This document shows positions 7,295 to 16,097 of a DNA stretch of 22,043 nucleotides, piece after piece. The stretch spans positions 1 to 22,043 of the forward strand of contig JAZDIT010000001.1 in NCBI GenBank assembly GCA_043804755.1, given 5' to 3'. This DNA is from JAZDIT01 sp043804755. Lineage in GTDB: Bacteria; Patescibacteriota; Minisyncoccia; Minisyncoccales; JAQTPW01. Within the stretch, counting starts at the first letter, position 1. Each line of letters opens with the position of its first letter. Below the pieces are notes generated by a model. It saw only the letters and a program-made list of their open reading frames with translations, did no database searches and was not told the DNA's origin. Both the position numbers and the translations under genes were made by a program.

Positions 7295-9211
7295 ATGTTA
7301 AAACAAGATGAAATGTTTTTTCCGTCGGATGATCTGAAGAAAAAAGCCTGGGCAAATGACAAGGCGATTTATGCCGAGGCGTCAAAAGACCCGATCAAAT
7401 TCTGGGAAGATTTTGCTAAGGAACTGAAATGGCAGGTTCCATGGAAAAAGGCATTTGAGCATAATCCGCCATATTTTAAATGGTTTTTGGGAGGAAAATT
7501 AAATATAAGTGAAAATGCTTTAGACAAACATCTGGAGGATAAGAAAGATAAGATTGCAATGATTTGGATGCCGGAATCAATCAATGAAGCACCGATAAAG
7601 CTGACTTACGGAGAACTTTCAGAAAAAGTAAATAAATTTGCTAATGCGCTTAAAAATCTCGGAGTCAAAAAAGGAAACAGAGTAGGAATTTATATGCCGA
7701 TGATCCCCGAGGTTATAATTTCAATGTTGGCTTGTGCCAGGATAGGAGCGGTGCATACGGTTGTTTTCTCGGCTTTTTCTCCGACAGCGCTTCAGGCAAG
7801 ACTGATTGATTCAGAAGCTAAAATTCTTATTACGGCAGACGGATATTTCAGAAACGGCAATCTTATTAATCTGAAAAGCAATGCTGATGCCGGAATTGGA
7901 GGGACTTTGGTGGAAAAAATAATAGTGGTAAAGCGAGCATCTAATGAAATTAATTTTCAGGACGGTAGAGATCTTTGGTGGCATAAATTATCTGAAAAAG
8001 AATCTTCGGAATGTAAGCCGGAAATAATGGATTCGGAAGATCCTTTATTCATACTTTATACTTCAGGAAGCACGGGAAAACCCAAAGGATGCTTACATAC
8101 TGTGGGAGGATATGCGGTTCAGGCGTATGCCACATCGAAATGGATATTTGATCTTAAGGATGAAGATATTTTTTGGTCAACAGCTGATATCGGTTGGATT
8201 ACGGGACATACTTACAGTTGTTATGGTCCTTTGCTTTGCGGCTCTACCTTTGTGATTTTTGAAGGATTAATGATATATCCGGGACCTGACCGGTGGGCAA
8301 AAATAATAGACGAACAAAAAATAACTATTTTTTATACGGCTCCTACGGCAATAAGAATGTTGGAAAAAAATGGCGCAGAAGTTTTTAAAAATTGTAAGCT
8401 CGATACTCTACGTCTTTTGGGATCTGTCGGAGAGCCGATAGATGAATCTGCCTGGATGTGGTATTTCAAGGAAATCGGAAAAGAAAAATGTCCCTTACTT
8501 AATACCTGGTGGCAGACGGAAACAGGAGGAATTTTAATAACACCTTTGCCAGGAATAGGACCCTTTAAGCCGGCATTCTCCGGTCCTCCTTTTCCGGGCG
8601 TAAATTTTGATATATTAGATGACAATGGGAATTCTTGTCCGTCTAATAAAGAAGGAAATCTGGTTTTAATGCCTCCATTTGCTCCGGGATTGCTGCGCGG
8701 GATTTATAAAAATCCGGAAAAATATTTGGAAACTTATTGGAGTCAGCATGGAAACAAAATATATTTCACGTCAGACAGGGCATTAAAAGACGGAAATGGT
8801 CTGATAATAGTTATTGGCAGAGTAGATGATGTTATAAAAGTGGCTGGGCATAGAGTTGCAACGGGAGAATTGGAAAATGCCATAAATCTTCATTCTGAAA
8901 TTTCAGAATCAGCTGTTGTCGGCATACCCGATGAAATTAAGGGGGAAGTTCCGGTAGCTTTTGTTATTTATGGTGGCAAAAAATCTCCGGACGAAATAAA
9001 AAAAGAAGTTATGGATCAGATTAAAAAAACAATAGGTCCCATTGCTCTTCCTAAAGAGGTTTATTTAGTCCAAGATCTTCCCAAAACCCGTTCCGGAAAA
9101 ATAATGAGAAGGATTTTGAAAAGATTATTTACAGGTGAAGAATTGGGAGATCTTTCTACTTTGTCCAATCCCGAAAGCGTTGATAAAATTAAGGAGAAAA
9201 TATCAAAATAA
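7295..9211 (+). CDS. acs: Acetyl-CoA synthetase, AMP-forming
   Basis: Activates acetate to acetyl-CoA with ATP through acetyl-AMP; cytoplasmic. The 638 residues have the full adenylate-forming architecture: the N-terminal acetyl-CoA synthetase region with PPYFKWFLGGKLNISENALD, the P-loop YTSGSTGKPKG, the WWQTETGG motif whose tryptophan limits the acyl pocket to acetate, the hinge GRVDDVIKVAGHRVATGELENA, and the C-terminal PKTRSGKIMRRILKR with the catalytic lysine K602 that is a lysine-acetylation site in homologues. Third codon positions look more A/T-rich than in ppsA or fba, possibly a sign of acquisition. It begins a run of genes (HD nucleotidase, ppsA, pfkB, fba) with gaps of 6 bases or less. 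A propionyl-CoA synthetase is less likely given the tryptophan motif. Confidence 0.93.
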   Translation: MLKQDEMFFPSDDLKKKAWANDKAIYAEASKDPIKFWEDFAKELKWQVPWKKAFEHNPPYFKWFLGGKLNISENALDKHLEDKKDKIAMIWMPESINEAPIKLTYGELSEKVNKFANALKNLGVKKGNRVGIYMPMIPEVIISMLACARIGAVHTVVFSAFSPTALQARLIDSEAKILITADGYFRNGNLINLKSNADAGIGGTLVEKIIVVKRASNEINFQDGRDLWWHKLSEKESSECKPEIMDSEDPLFILYTSGSTGKPKGCLHTVGGYAVQAYATSKWIFDLKDEDIFWSTADIGWITGHTYSCYGPLLCGSTFVIFEGLMIYPGPDRWAKIIDEQKITIFYTAPTAIRMLEKNGAEVFKNCKLDTLRLLGSVGEPIDESAWMWYFKEIGKEKCPLLNTWWQTETGGILITPLPGIGPFKPAFSGPPFPGVNFDILDDNGNSCPSNKEGNLVLMPPFAPGLLRGIYKNPEKYLETYWSQHGNKIYFTSDRALKDGNGLIIVIGRVDDVIKVAGHRVATGELENAINLHSEISESAVVGIPDEIKGEVPVAFVIYGGKKSPDEIKKEVMDQIKKTIGPIALPKEVYLVQDLPKTRSGKIMRRILKRLFTGEELGDLSTLSNPESVDKIKEKISK

Positions 9212-9217
9212 CGACAA

Positions 9218-9793
9218 ATGGTTAAAAAAATAAATTTTCAGAATTTTGTAAACCGCGAAAGGCGGCTTGATCGGGTGACAAGATTCAGCGCCCACAAAAG
9301 GATTAAAGACCAGAGCGTGTCGGAGCATTCTTTCCATACGGCTATGTACGCGATGATTCTCGCAGATCTGGAGAAAAAGTTTTATGGAAAAAAACTGGAT
9401 GTGGAGAAAATATTGAGAATTGCGCTTTTACATGATTTGGAAGAGTGTTTGACCGGCGATATAATCCATACTTTTAAATACACCGATAAAAACCTGAAAA
9501 CTTTGATCGAAAAATTCGGGAGGGAGTATCTGGAAGGACTGCTCAAAAATCTTGATGAAGAAATTTCCAAAGATTATCTTGGATTTTGGATGGGTTCACA
9601 CGATAAAAACAAAATCGAGGGCAGGATAGTCGAAGCCGCCGATAAATTGGAGGGTTTATTCTATGCCATAGACGAATATTCTCTCGGCAATAAGGAATTC
9701 AAGGAAATAATAGGGATTTATATAAAACTTCTCAGAAAAATGCGTCTGAAATCGGTCGGGCTCGTGCTTTTAGGGCTTAAAGCATATATTTAA
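9218..9793 (+). CDS. HD-domain 5'-deoxynucleotidase (YfbR/HDDC2-like)
   Basis: Metal-dependent phosphohydrolase, predicted to dephosphorylate deoxyribonucleoside 5'-monophosphates. The HD metal-binding set is visible as H37 (SVSEHSFHTAM), H72-D73 (ALLHDLEECLTGD) and D142 (VEAADKLEG), with spacings close to E. coli YfbR. Length (191) fits. It follows acs by 6 bases and precedes ppsA by 4, so it is co-transcribed with central carbon genes although its own role is probably nucleotide salvage. Specificity within the HD superfamily cannot be fixed from sequence alone. The AAGGAG about 20 bases upstream of the start is too far away and belongs to the end of acs. Confidence 0.8.
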   Translation: MVKKINFQNFVNRERRLDRVTRFSAHKRIKDQSVSEHSFHTAMYAMILADLEKKFYGKKLDVEKILRIALLHDLEECLTGDIIHTFKYTDKNLKTLIEKFGREYLEGLLKNLDEEISKDYLGFWMGSHDKNKIEGRIVEAADKLEGLFYAIDEYSLGNKEFKEIIGIYIKLLRKMRLKSVGLVLLGLKAYI

Positions 9794-9797
9794 AAAA

Positions 9798-12179
9798 ATG
9801 GAAAAAAAATACATACTTTGGTTTAAAGAGATATCGAGAGAAAATGTCCCTGAAGTCGGAGGGAAAAACGCTTCTTTGGGAGAAATGTTTTCCAAATTAG
9901 TTAATAAAGGGATCCGGGTGCCCGACGGTTTTGCCACAACGGCCCAAGCTTACTGGTATTTTTTGGAAAAGAACAATCTTTTGCCCAAATTGAAAAAAAC
10001 TTTTTCCAAGCTCGACGTCAAAAATACCAGAAATTTGCAGAAAGTGGGGAGGCAGGCAAGGAATCTAATAATGAAATCCAAGTTTCCCGACGATATGAAA
10101 AAAGAAATAGTCGAGGCCTACAGGAACTTGTCGCAGGAATACGGCAAGCGCAGCGTAAGCGTGGCAGTAAGAAGTTCGGCGACTGCGGAAGACCTGCCGA
10201 CTGCAAGCTTTGCCGGCATGCACGAAACTTATCTGAATATGGAAGGGGAAAAAGAATTATTGGATGCGGTGAAAAAATGCATAACTTCTTTATTCAACGA
10301 CCGGGCGATATCCTATCGCGTCGAAAAGGGTTTCGATCATTTCAAAATCGCTTTGTCCGTCGGGATAATGAAAATGGTTAGAAGCGATCTGGCTTCTTCG
10401 GGCGTAATATTCACTTTGGATACGGAAAGCGGTTTCAGGGGAGTGGTACTGATAAACGGCAGTTGGGGCTTGGGCGAAATGGTGGTTAAGGGCAGGGTTA
10501 TTCCCGATGAATTTTTTGTTGCGAAACCTACATTGGAAAAAGGGTTCGAACCGATTATTTCTAAAAATATGGGAAGTAAAAAAATTAAACTGGTGTATGG
10601 CGGAAAAGATACCAAGATGCAGGAGGTTTCCGAAAAAGACCAGAAAAAATTCGTCATAAGCGATGCTGAAATCCTGCAACTTGCAAAATGGGGAATCGAA
10701 ATAGAAAAGCATTATGGTCTGCCCATGGATATCGAATGGGCAAAGGACGGGGAAACGGGACAGCTTTTCATAGTTCAAGCCCGTCCCGAAACGATTCATT
10801 CGTCGGAAACCAACCGCAGTTATGTCCAATACGTTTTGAAGGAAAAGGGGAAATTGCTGCTGTCCGGAGAAGCAATTGGATCAAAAATAGCTTCCGCTAG
10901 TGCCAGTATAATTCCCAATGTCGCGCAAATCAAAAAATTTAAGAAGGGTAAAATCCTGGTAACCCACATGACCGATCCCGATTGGGTGAGCATTATGAAA
11001 CAGGCAAAGGCGATTATAACCGAAGAAGGCGGAAGGACCTGCCATGCGGCGATTGTCAGCAGGGAATTGGGCATTCCGTGCATCGTGGGAGCTGTTGGCG
11101 CCACCAAAATCCTGAAGGAAAGCAGTGTTATAACAGTAGACTGTTCAAAAGGCCAAAAGGGTGAAATCTTGGATGGAGAATTGGATTTTGAAATCAGGAA
11201 AACGGATCTGGAAAAAATTCCCGAAACAAAAACCAAAATAATGATGAACATCGGCCAGCCGGACAGCGCTTTTTCAAATTCGCTTTTGCCCAATTCCGGA
11301 GTGGGGCTGGCGCGGGAAGAATTCATTATAGCTTCACAAATTAAAATCCATCCGCTCGCTCTGTTCAATTTCAATTCGCTGAAAGATGAATCCTTAAAAA
11401 AAGAAATCGAGGATGTGACCTCTGGCTATGAAGATAAAAAAGAATATTTTATAGATAAACTTTCCCAGGGCGTGGGGAAAATAGCCGCGGCATTTTATCC
11501 GAAACCCGTTATTGTAAGATTTTCCGATTTCAAATCCAACGAATATGCCGAATTGCTGGGTGGCAACATCTTTGAACCGAAAGAATCCAATCCGATGTTG
11601 GGATGGCGGGGAACCTCAAGATATTACGATGAGAAATTCAGACCCGCATTCGAGATGGAAATTAAGGCTATGAAATTGGCCAGGGAAAAATTCGGATTCA
11701 GCAATATCTGGGCAATGATCCCGTTCTGCCGGACCGTGGAAGAAGGGAAAAAGGTTCTTGAGATCATGGCGGCAAACGGATTGAAAAAGGGCGATAACGG
11801 TTTAAAAGTCATCGTCATGTGCGAAATCCCTTCGAATGTCATCCTGGCTGAAGACTTTTTGGATATTTTCGACGGGATGAGCATAGGATCAAACGACCTC
11901 GCACAGCTGGCCTTGGGGCTGGACAGGGATTCCGCGCAAATTGCAAAAATAGGCGATGAGAGGAATGAAGCCATAAAGGAAATGATAAAGCACACCATAG
12001 AAGTCTGCAAAAGAAAGGGGAAATACATCGGTATTTGCGGAGAAGCGCCGAGCAATTATCCGGAATTTGCGGAATTTTTAGTCGAGCAGGGGATAGAGTC
12101 AATGTCTTTAAATCCGGACACCGTGGTTAAAACCACGCTATTGGTCGCCGAAAAAGAATCCAAATTAAAACAAATATGA
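9798..12179 (+). CDS. ppsA: Phosphoenolpyruvate synthase
   Basis: Makes phosphoenolpyruvate from pyruvate and ATP, releasing AMP and phosphate; the entry step of gluconeogenesis. Domains in order: ATP-grasp nucleotide-binding domain (VGGKNASLGEM, GIRVPDGFATTAQAY, SVAVRSSATAEDLPTASFAGMHET), central swivelling domain with phospho-accepting H416 in GGRTCHAAIVSRELGIP, and C-terminal TIM barrel with VRFSDFKSNEYAELLGG, GSNDLAQLALGLDRDS and catalytic C747 in ICGEAP. The 793 residues match PpsA rather than the longer pyruvate phosphate dikinase (about 880). The usual CGQ.PSD reads CGEAPSN. The stop overlaps the start of the PfkB-type kinase in an ATGA junction, so translational coupling is likely. 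Confidence 0.95.
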   Translation: MEKKYILWFKEISRENVPEVGGKNASLGEMFSKLVNKGIRVPDGFATTAQAYWYFLEKNNLLPKLKKTFSKLDVKNTRNLQKVGRQARNLIMKSKFPDDMKKEIVEAYRNLSQEYGKRSVSVAVRSSATAEDLPTASFAGMHETYLNMEGEKELLDAVKKCITSLFNDRAISYRVEKGFDHFKIALSVGIMKMVRSDLASSGVIFTLDTESGFRGVVLINGSWGLGEMVVKGRVIPDEFFVAKPTLEKGFEPIISKNMGSKKIKLVYGGKDTKMQEVSEKDQKKFVISDAEILQLAKWGIEIEKHYGLPMDIEWAKDGETGQLFIVQARPETIHSSETNRSYVQYVLKEKGKLLLSGEAIGSKIASASASIIPNVAQIKKFKKGKILVTHMTDPDWVSIMKQAKAIITEEGGRTCHAAIVSRELGIPCIVGAVGATKILKESSVITVDCSKGQKGEILDGELDFEIRKTDLEKIPETKTKIMMNIGQPDSAFSNSLLPNSGVGLAREEFIIASQIKIHPLALFNFNSLKDESLKKEIEDVTSGYEDKKEYFIDKLSQGVGKIAAAFYPKPVIVRFSDFKSNEYAELLGGNIFEPKESNPMLGWRGTSRYYDEKFRPAFEMEIKAMKLAREKFGFSNIWAMIPFCRTVEEGKKVLEIMAANGLKKGDNGLKVIVMCEIPSNVILAEDFLDIFDGMSIGSNDLAQLALGLDRDSAQIAKIGDERNEAIKEMIKHTIEVCKRKGKYIGICGEAPSNYPEFAEFLVEQGIESMSLNPDTVVKTTLLVAEKESKLKQI

Positions 12180-13135
12180 AATACGATGTTGTAACATTCG
12201 GTTCGGCTGCTTTAGATGTATATGTTATATCCAAGGACAATGTCATCAAAAGCGGCGGGAAAGATGGAATTTTTTTGCCGTTGGGGGAAAAAATTGAGGG
12301 AAAGAAAATTGTTTTCTGTTCCGGAGGCGGAGGGACGAATGCAGCCGCTACTTTTGCCAATCAGGGGTTGAAAGTTTCATTTTGCGGGATGGTTGGGAAA
12401 GATTTGGCCGGAAAATTCGTCCTGGAAGATCTTGAAAAATACCGGATCGACAGAGAATTTCTTCTGGAAACGGAAAAACGTTCCACCAATTGTTCAGTTG
12501 TATTTCTGGTGGGCGAAAGGAACATAATTGTGCCTTATCGCGGAGCGTCAGGAATTATTAATTTCCGAGACATTCCACTTTCCAGATTAAATGCAAAGTG
12601 GTTTTATCTCGCACCTCTTTCCGGAAATTTGCGGAAAGACCTTTCAAAAATCGTCAGTTTTGGAAAAAGAAAAGGGATAAAGATAGCTCTTAATCCGGGC
12701 AAATATCAACTGACCACACCCGGAATAAAGGAAATATTGAAGGAAGCCGATATTCTGATTTTAAACAGAGAAGAAGCTTCATTTTTGACAAAAATGCCAT
12801 ATCAAGACGAAAATAAGATTTTCAGAAAACTTAATGAATTGGCAAAAGGAATCTGCATAATGACAAAAGGGGAAGGCGGAGTCACGGTTTCCGACGGAAA
12901 ATTCCTGTATAAAGCCAAGGTGCTGAAAACGAAAGTTGTCGATGAAACGGGAGCCGGCGATGCCTTCAGTTCTGGTTTCGTTGCCGAATATATAAAAACA
13001 AACAATATAATTTCAGCCATACAATTTGGCATGGCCAATTCAGCTTCCAATCTGCGGAAATTGGGGGCTAAAGAGGGATTGCTGGAAAAAGGTCAACCAT
13101 TTAAAAGAGTTAAAGTATTCTATGGAAAGCTATAA
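12176..13135 (+). CDS. PfkB-family (ribokinase-like) sugar kinase
   Basis: ATP-dependent carbohydrate kinase, substrate uncertain. The 319-residue protein starts with YDVVTFGSAALDVYV, has the glycine motif SGGGGTNAAATFANQG and the C-terminal PfkB signature VDETGAGDAFSSGF with the catalytic base D262 and the GAGD anion hole. It sits between PEP synthase and class II aldolase, overlapping ppsA by four bases and the aldolase start by 14. A 6-phosphofructokinase role beside the aldolase is therefore plausible, but PfkB members also act on ribose, nucleosides, 2-keto-3-deoxygluconate and tagatose 6-phosphate, and the sequence does not decide among them. Confidence 0.85.
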   Translation: MKYDVVTFGSAALDVYVISKDNVIKSGGKDGIFLPLGEKIEGKKIVFCSGGGGTNAAATFANQGLKVSFCGMVGKDLAGKFVLEDLEKYRIDREFLLETEKRSTNCSVVFLVGERNIIVPYRGASGIINFRDIPLSRLNAKWFYLAPLSGNLRKDLSKIVSFGKRKGIKIALNPGKYQLTTPGIKEILKEADILILNREEASFLTKMPYQDENKIFRKLNELAKGICIMTKGEGGVTVSDGKFLYKAKVLKTKVVDETGAGDAFSSGFVAEYIKTNNIISAIQFGMANSASNLRKLGAKEGLLEKGQPFKRVKVFYGKL

Positions 13136-14024
13136 GAGAAATTTTTCTGTGAAAAATTTTAAAGAAAAAATAAAAATATTAAAACGCGCGCAAAAAGGGG
13201 GTTGGGCACTGGGCCAATTCAACGTTTCCAATTTGGAAGCGATAAGGGCCGTTTTCCAGGCCGCTAAAAAATTAAAAAGTCCTGTTATTATCGGTACCTC
13301 CGAGGGAGAAAGCAGTTATATCGGATTAAAACAAGTCGTGGTATTAACAAGGGTTTTTGAGGGGGAAACAGGGATTCCCGCCATACTTAATCTTGACCAC
13401 GGAAAGTCTTTAGATTATATTAAAATGGCGGTTGATGCAGGTTATGATTCGGTTCATTTTGACGGATCAAACCTCCCTTTAACAGAGAATATTAGGATAA
13501 CAAAGAAAGTCGTAGAATACGCCCACAGAAAAAGGGTATTGGTTGAAGGGGAACTGGGTTTGATAAGAGGCTCGTCGGAAATTTTAAAAAAATCGCCGAA
13601 AATTAAAAAAGAAGATCTGACTGATCCGAAAGAAGCCGAAAAATTTTTAAAGAAAACTAAAGTTGATTTTTTGGCAATAAGTGTGGGAACTCTTCACGGA
13701 ATGGAAATCTTCAAAGACAGCCCGCACATAGACCTGGAAAGAGTAAGGGAAATAAAAGAAAAAATAAGGGGTGAGGCATTTTTAGTCCTGCATGGAGGAT
13801 CGGGAACGCCGAATGAAGACATCAGGGGGGCGATAAAGAGGGGAATTATCAAAGTCAATATAAATACGGAAATGCGGCTGGCTTTTGCAACCGCTTTGGA
13901 GAAAATTTTCAAAGGGGATTTTAAAGAAATTGCTCCATACAAATATATGCCCGAAGCCATCGGTGCAATTCAAAAGATTGTCGAAGAGAAGATTAAGCTG
14001 TTTGAATCTAACAATAAATTATAA
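13122..14024 (+). CDS. fba: Class II fructose-bisphosphate aldolase
   Basis: Zn-dependent aldolase joining dihydroxyacetone phosphate and glyceraldehyde 3-phosphate to fructose 1,6-bisphosphate, reversibly. From the ATG at 13122 the protein has 300 residues: LGQFNVSNLEA near residue 30, NLDHG with the catalytic D92 and Zn ligand H93, HFDGSNLPLTENI, VEGELG, SVGTLHG with H192, and LHGGSG with H224, followed by KVNINTEMR. The start overlaps pfkB by 14 bases. An alternative in-frame GTG at 13149 begins just before NFKEKIKILKRAQ and would remove nine residues; neither site has a Shine-Dalgarno motif, so the choice is uncertain. An in-frame ATG at 13026 lies deep in pfkB and is rejected. A tagatose-bisphosphate aldolase cannot be fully excluded. 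Confidence 0.92.
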   Translation: MESYKRNFSVKNFKEKIKILKRAQKGGWALGQFNVSNLEAIRAVFQAAKKLKSPVIIGTSEGESSYIGLKQVVVLTRVFEGETGIPAILNLDHGKSLDYIKMAVDAGYDSVHFDGSNLPLTENIRITKKVVEYAHRKRVLVEGELGLIRGSSEILKKSPKIKKEDLTDPKEAEKFLKKTKVDFLAISVGTLHGMEIFKDSPHIDLERVREIKEKIRGEAFLVLHGGSGTPNEDIRGAIKRGIIKVNINTEMRLAFATALEKIFKGDFKEIAPYKYMPEAIGAIQKIVEEKIKLFESNNKL

Positions 14025-14026
14025 AA

Positions 14027-14035
14027 TGTCATAAT
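14027..14035 (+). promoter_or_regulatory. Predicted extended -10 promoter of rplY (near-leaderless)
   Basis: TGtCATAAT, with -10 at 14030-14035, starts three bases after the fba stop. Initiation near 14042 would leave about 5 bases before the ATG at 14047. No good -35 is seen. Confidence 0.4.
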
Positions 14036-14046
14036 TTGTAATAAGT

Positions 14047-14742
14047 ATGATTATACTCGCAGCAAAAATTAGAAAAGAAACCGGCAAGAGCGTTCAGGGT
14101 TTGAGGGAAAAAGGAATATTACCCGCGGTTTTATACGGGCCTAAAATGGAATCCCAGCATCTTGGAGTGGACCAGAAGGAATTTGAAAAAATATACCGCG
14201 AAGCCGGAGAAAGTTCGCTTATTTCGCTTGAGATAGACGGTTCTGAAAACGCCAAGAAAAAATACTTGGTTTTGATCCACCAGATGCAATTCGATCCCCT
14301 GACCTTAAAACCGCTTCATGTAGATTTCTTCCAGCCATCTCTTAAAGAAGAAATTGAAGTCAAGGTTCCTCTTATTTTCGAAGGAGAAGCTCCTGCGGTA
14401 AAAGAGCTGGGAGGAACTTTGGTTAAGAATATTTCCGAAATCGAGGTCAAATCCTTGCCTCAGAACCTTCCGCATGAGATAAGAGTCGATGTGACACTTC
14501 TGAAAACTTTCGAAAACAACGTTTTGGTCCGTGATTTGGTGTTGCCGGAAGGAGTAAAGGTTCTAAAGGGTCTTGACGATATAATCGCCTTCGTCGCTCC
14601 GGTGGAAAAAGTTGAAGAAGAATTGGCAAAACCCGCAGAAGAGAAAGTGGAAGAAGTGGAGAAAGTTGAAAAGGAAAAGAAAGAAGAGGTTGAATTGCCA
14701 GAAGAAACTAAAAAAGAGGCAAAAAAAGAAACCAAACAATAA
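14047..14742 (+). CDS. rplY: Ribosomal protein bL25 (TL5/CTC type)
   Basis: Binds 5S rRNA in the large subunit. The first part (LAAKIRKETGKSVQGLREKGILPAVLYGPK) is the 5S-binding L25 domain, and residues about 95-185 form the TL5/CTC beta domain (DFFQPS...VEVKVPLIFEGEAP, GGTLVKN, LVRDL.LPEGVKVL). The last about 45 residues are a low-complexity Glu/Lys tail (repeated EKVEEVEK-like units), common in CTC proteins. Total length is 231. It lies 22 bases after fba and 5 bases before the lytic transglycosylase gene, so it may belong to the same transcript, with an additional internal promoter suggested just upstream. Confidence 0.93.
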   Translation: MIILAAKIRKETGKSVQGLREKGILPAVLYGPKMESQHLGVDQKEFEKIYREAGESSLISLEIDGSENAKKKYLVLIHQMQFDPLTLKPLHVDFFQPSLKEEIEVKVPLIFEGEAPAVKELGGTLVKNISEIEVKSLPQNLPHEIRVDVTLLKTFENNVLVRDLVLPEGVKVLKGLDDIIAFVAPVEKVEEELAKPAEEKVEEVEKVEKEKKEEVELPEETKKEAKKETKQ

Positions 14743-14747
14743 TTCAA

Positions 14748-16097
14748 ATGAGGAGGGACATTTCTCATCTTTTGAAGAAAAATCTCCTGATCCTGTTTAT
14801 CCTGGCGCTTATAGCTCCCGTTTTTTGCATTTTTGCTGAAACCGATCCCGCAGAGGAAAGAAAGGCTTTGGAAGCGGAACTTAAACAATTGGAAGAACAA
14901 ATTGCGAAATATGACCAGGATTTGACAAAAACCCAGCAGGAAAAAGACACACTCAACAATCAAATCACAACGCTGAAGCAAAAAATCAACAAACTGAATC
15001 TGCAAATCCAACAAAGCAACGTAATGATAAAGGATATCGGCATCCAGATCTCCGATACGGAAAATTCGATAGAGAATACTTCATTGAAAATCGAAGATTC
15101 GAAATCAAAATTAGCGGACATCATACAGACAATTTACGAAGAAGATCAAAAATCGGTTATTGAAATACTGCTTTCCGGAAAAACTCTTTCCAATTTTTTC
15201 GATAACTTGGTCGCACTTGAAACTCTGAATTTAAAAAAACAGGAACTTTTGCAGGAGATAAAGGGCTTAAAATCGGATTTGGAAGGCCAGAAAGATTCGC
15301 TTGATAATGAAAAAACCGATTTGGAAAGAATGGTTGCCATACAAACTCTGCAGAAACAGGAAAATGAAGCAAACAGAAAAAACCAGGAATATTATCTGAA
15401 ATTGACCGAAGCGCAATATCAACAAAGTCTGAAGGAAAAACAGGAGGTGGAAAAGATGGCAGCTGGAATAAGGGCCAGGATCTTCGAATTGATTGGTGTA
15501 TCGAAAGCTCCCACCTTCGGCGAAGCTTACGAACTGGCAAAAGATATAGAAAAATTGACTGGGGTCAGACCGGCATTTTTGCTTGCGATATTGACTCAGG
15601 AATCCAATCTTGGGAAGAATGTCGGACAGTGCTATCTTAAGGATACAAAAACTGGCAGCGGAGTTACTTCAAAAGGAAAAGAAATTGCGAATGTGATGAA
15701 ACCGACGAGAGATGTTTCTCCATTCTTGACGATTACTCAGGAGCTGGGAAGAGATCCTTATGATACTCCCGTTTCCTGTCCGATGAGTTTCGGTTACGGC
15801 GGAGCCATGGGGCCGGCGCAATTCATCCCTTCGACATGGATGCTGTATCGCGACAGAATAAAAACAATCACCGGCAAACCCGGTGACCCTTGGAATATGA
15901 AAGACGCATTCTTGGCGGCAGCGCTGTATCTGAGCGATTGCGGCGCCAAAAGCCAAACATGGAATTCAGAATGGAGATCCGCAATGATTTATTTTTCCGG
16001 CAGTACGAATACCAAATACAGATTCTATGGAGATTCGGTTATGGCGATTGTTGCGCGTTATGAAAGCGATATCGCCGAACTTGAAAGCGGAAATTAA
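14748..16097 (+). CDS. Secreted coiled-coil protein with C-terminal lytic transglycosylase domain
   Basis: Predicted peptidoglycan-cleaving enzyme acting outside the membrane. A signal peptide or N-terminal anchor (LLILFILALIAPVFCIFA, about residues 13-30) is followed by a long Gln/Glu/Lys coiled coil (about 36-245) resembling the regulatory coiled coils of PcsB, EnvC and CwlO-type hydrolases, with SVIEILLSGKTLSNFFDNL as the loop seen in such proteins. The C-terminal domain is an SLT/MltB-like transglycosylase: catalytic E285 in LLAILTQESNLG and the signature GAMGPAQFIPSTW. Length is 449. The 3' end converges on prfA and overlaps it by four bases (TTAA). Its work with the division protein FtsZ, encoded at the far end of the window, is only an inference. 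Confidence 0.88.
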   Translation: MRRDISHLLKKNLLILFILALIAPVFCIFAETDPAEERKALEAELKQLEEQIAKYDQDLTKTQQEKDTLNNQITTLKQKINKLNLQIQQSNVMIKDIGIQISDTENSIENTSLKIEDSKSKLADIIQTIYEEDQKSVIEILLSGKTLSNFFDNLVALETLNLKKQELLQEIKGLKSDLEGQKDSLDNEKTDLERMVAIQTLQKQENEANRKNQEYYLKLTEAQYQQSLKEKQEVEKMAAGIRARIFELIGVSKAPTFGEAYELAKDIEKLTGVRPAFLLAILTQESNLGKNVGQCYLKDTKTGSGVTSKGKEIANVMKPTRDVSPFLTITQELGRDPYDTPVSCPMSFGYGGAMGPAQFIPSTWMLYRDRIKTITGKPGDPWNMKDAFLAAALYLSDCGAKSQTWNSEWRSAMIYFSGSTNTKYRFYGDSVMAIVARYESDIAELESGN

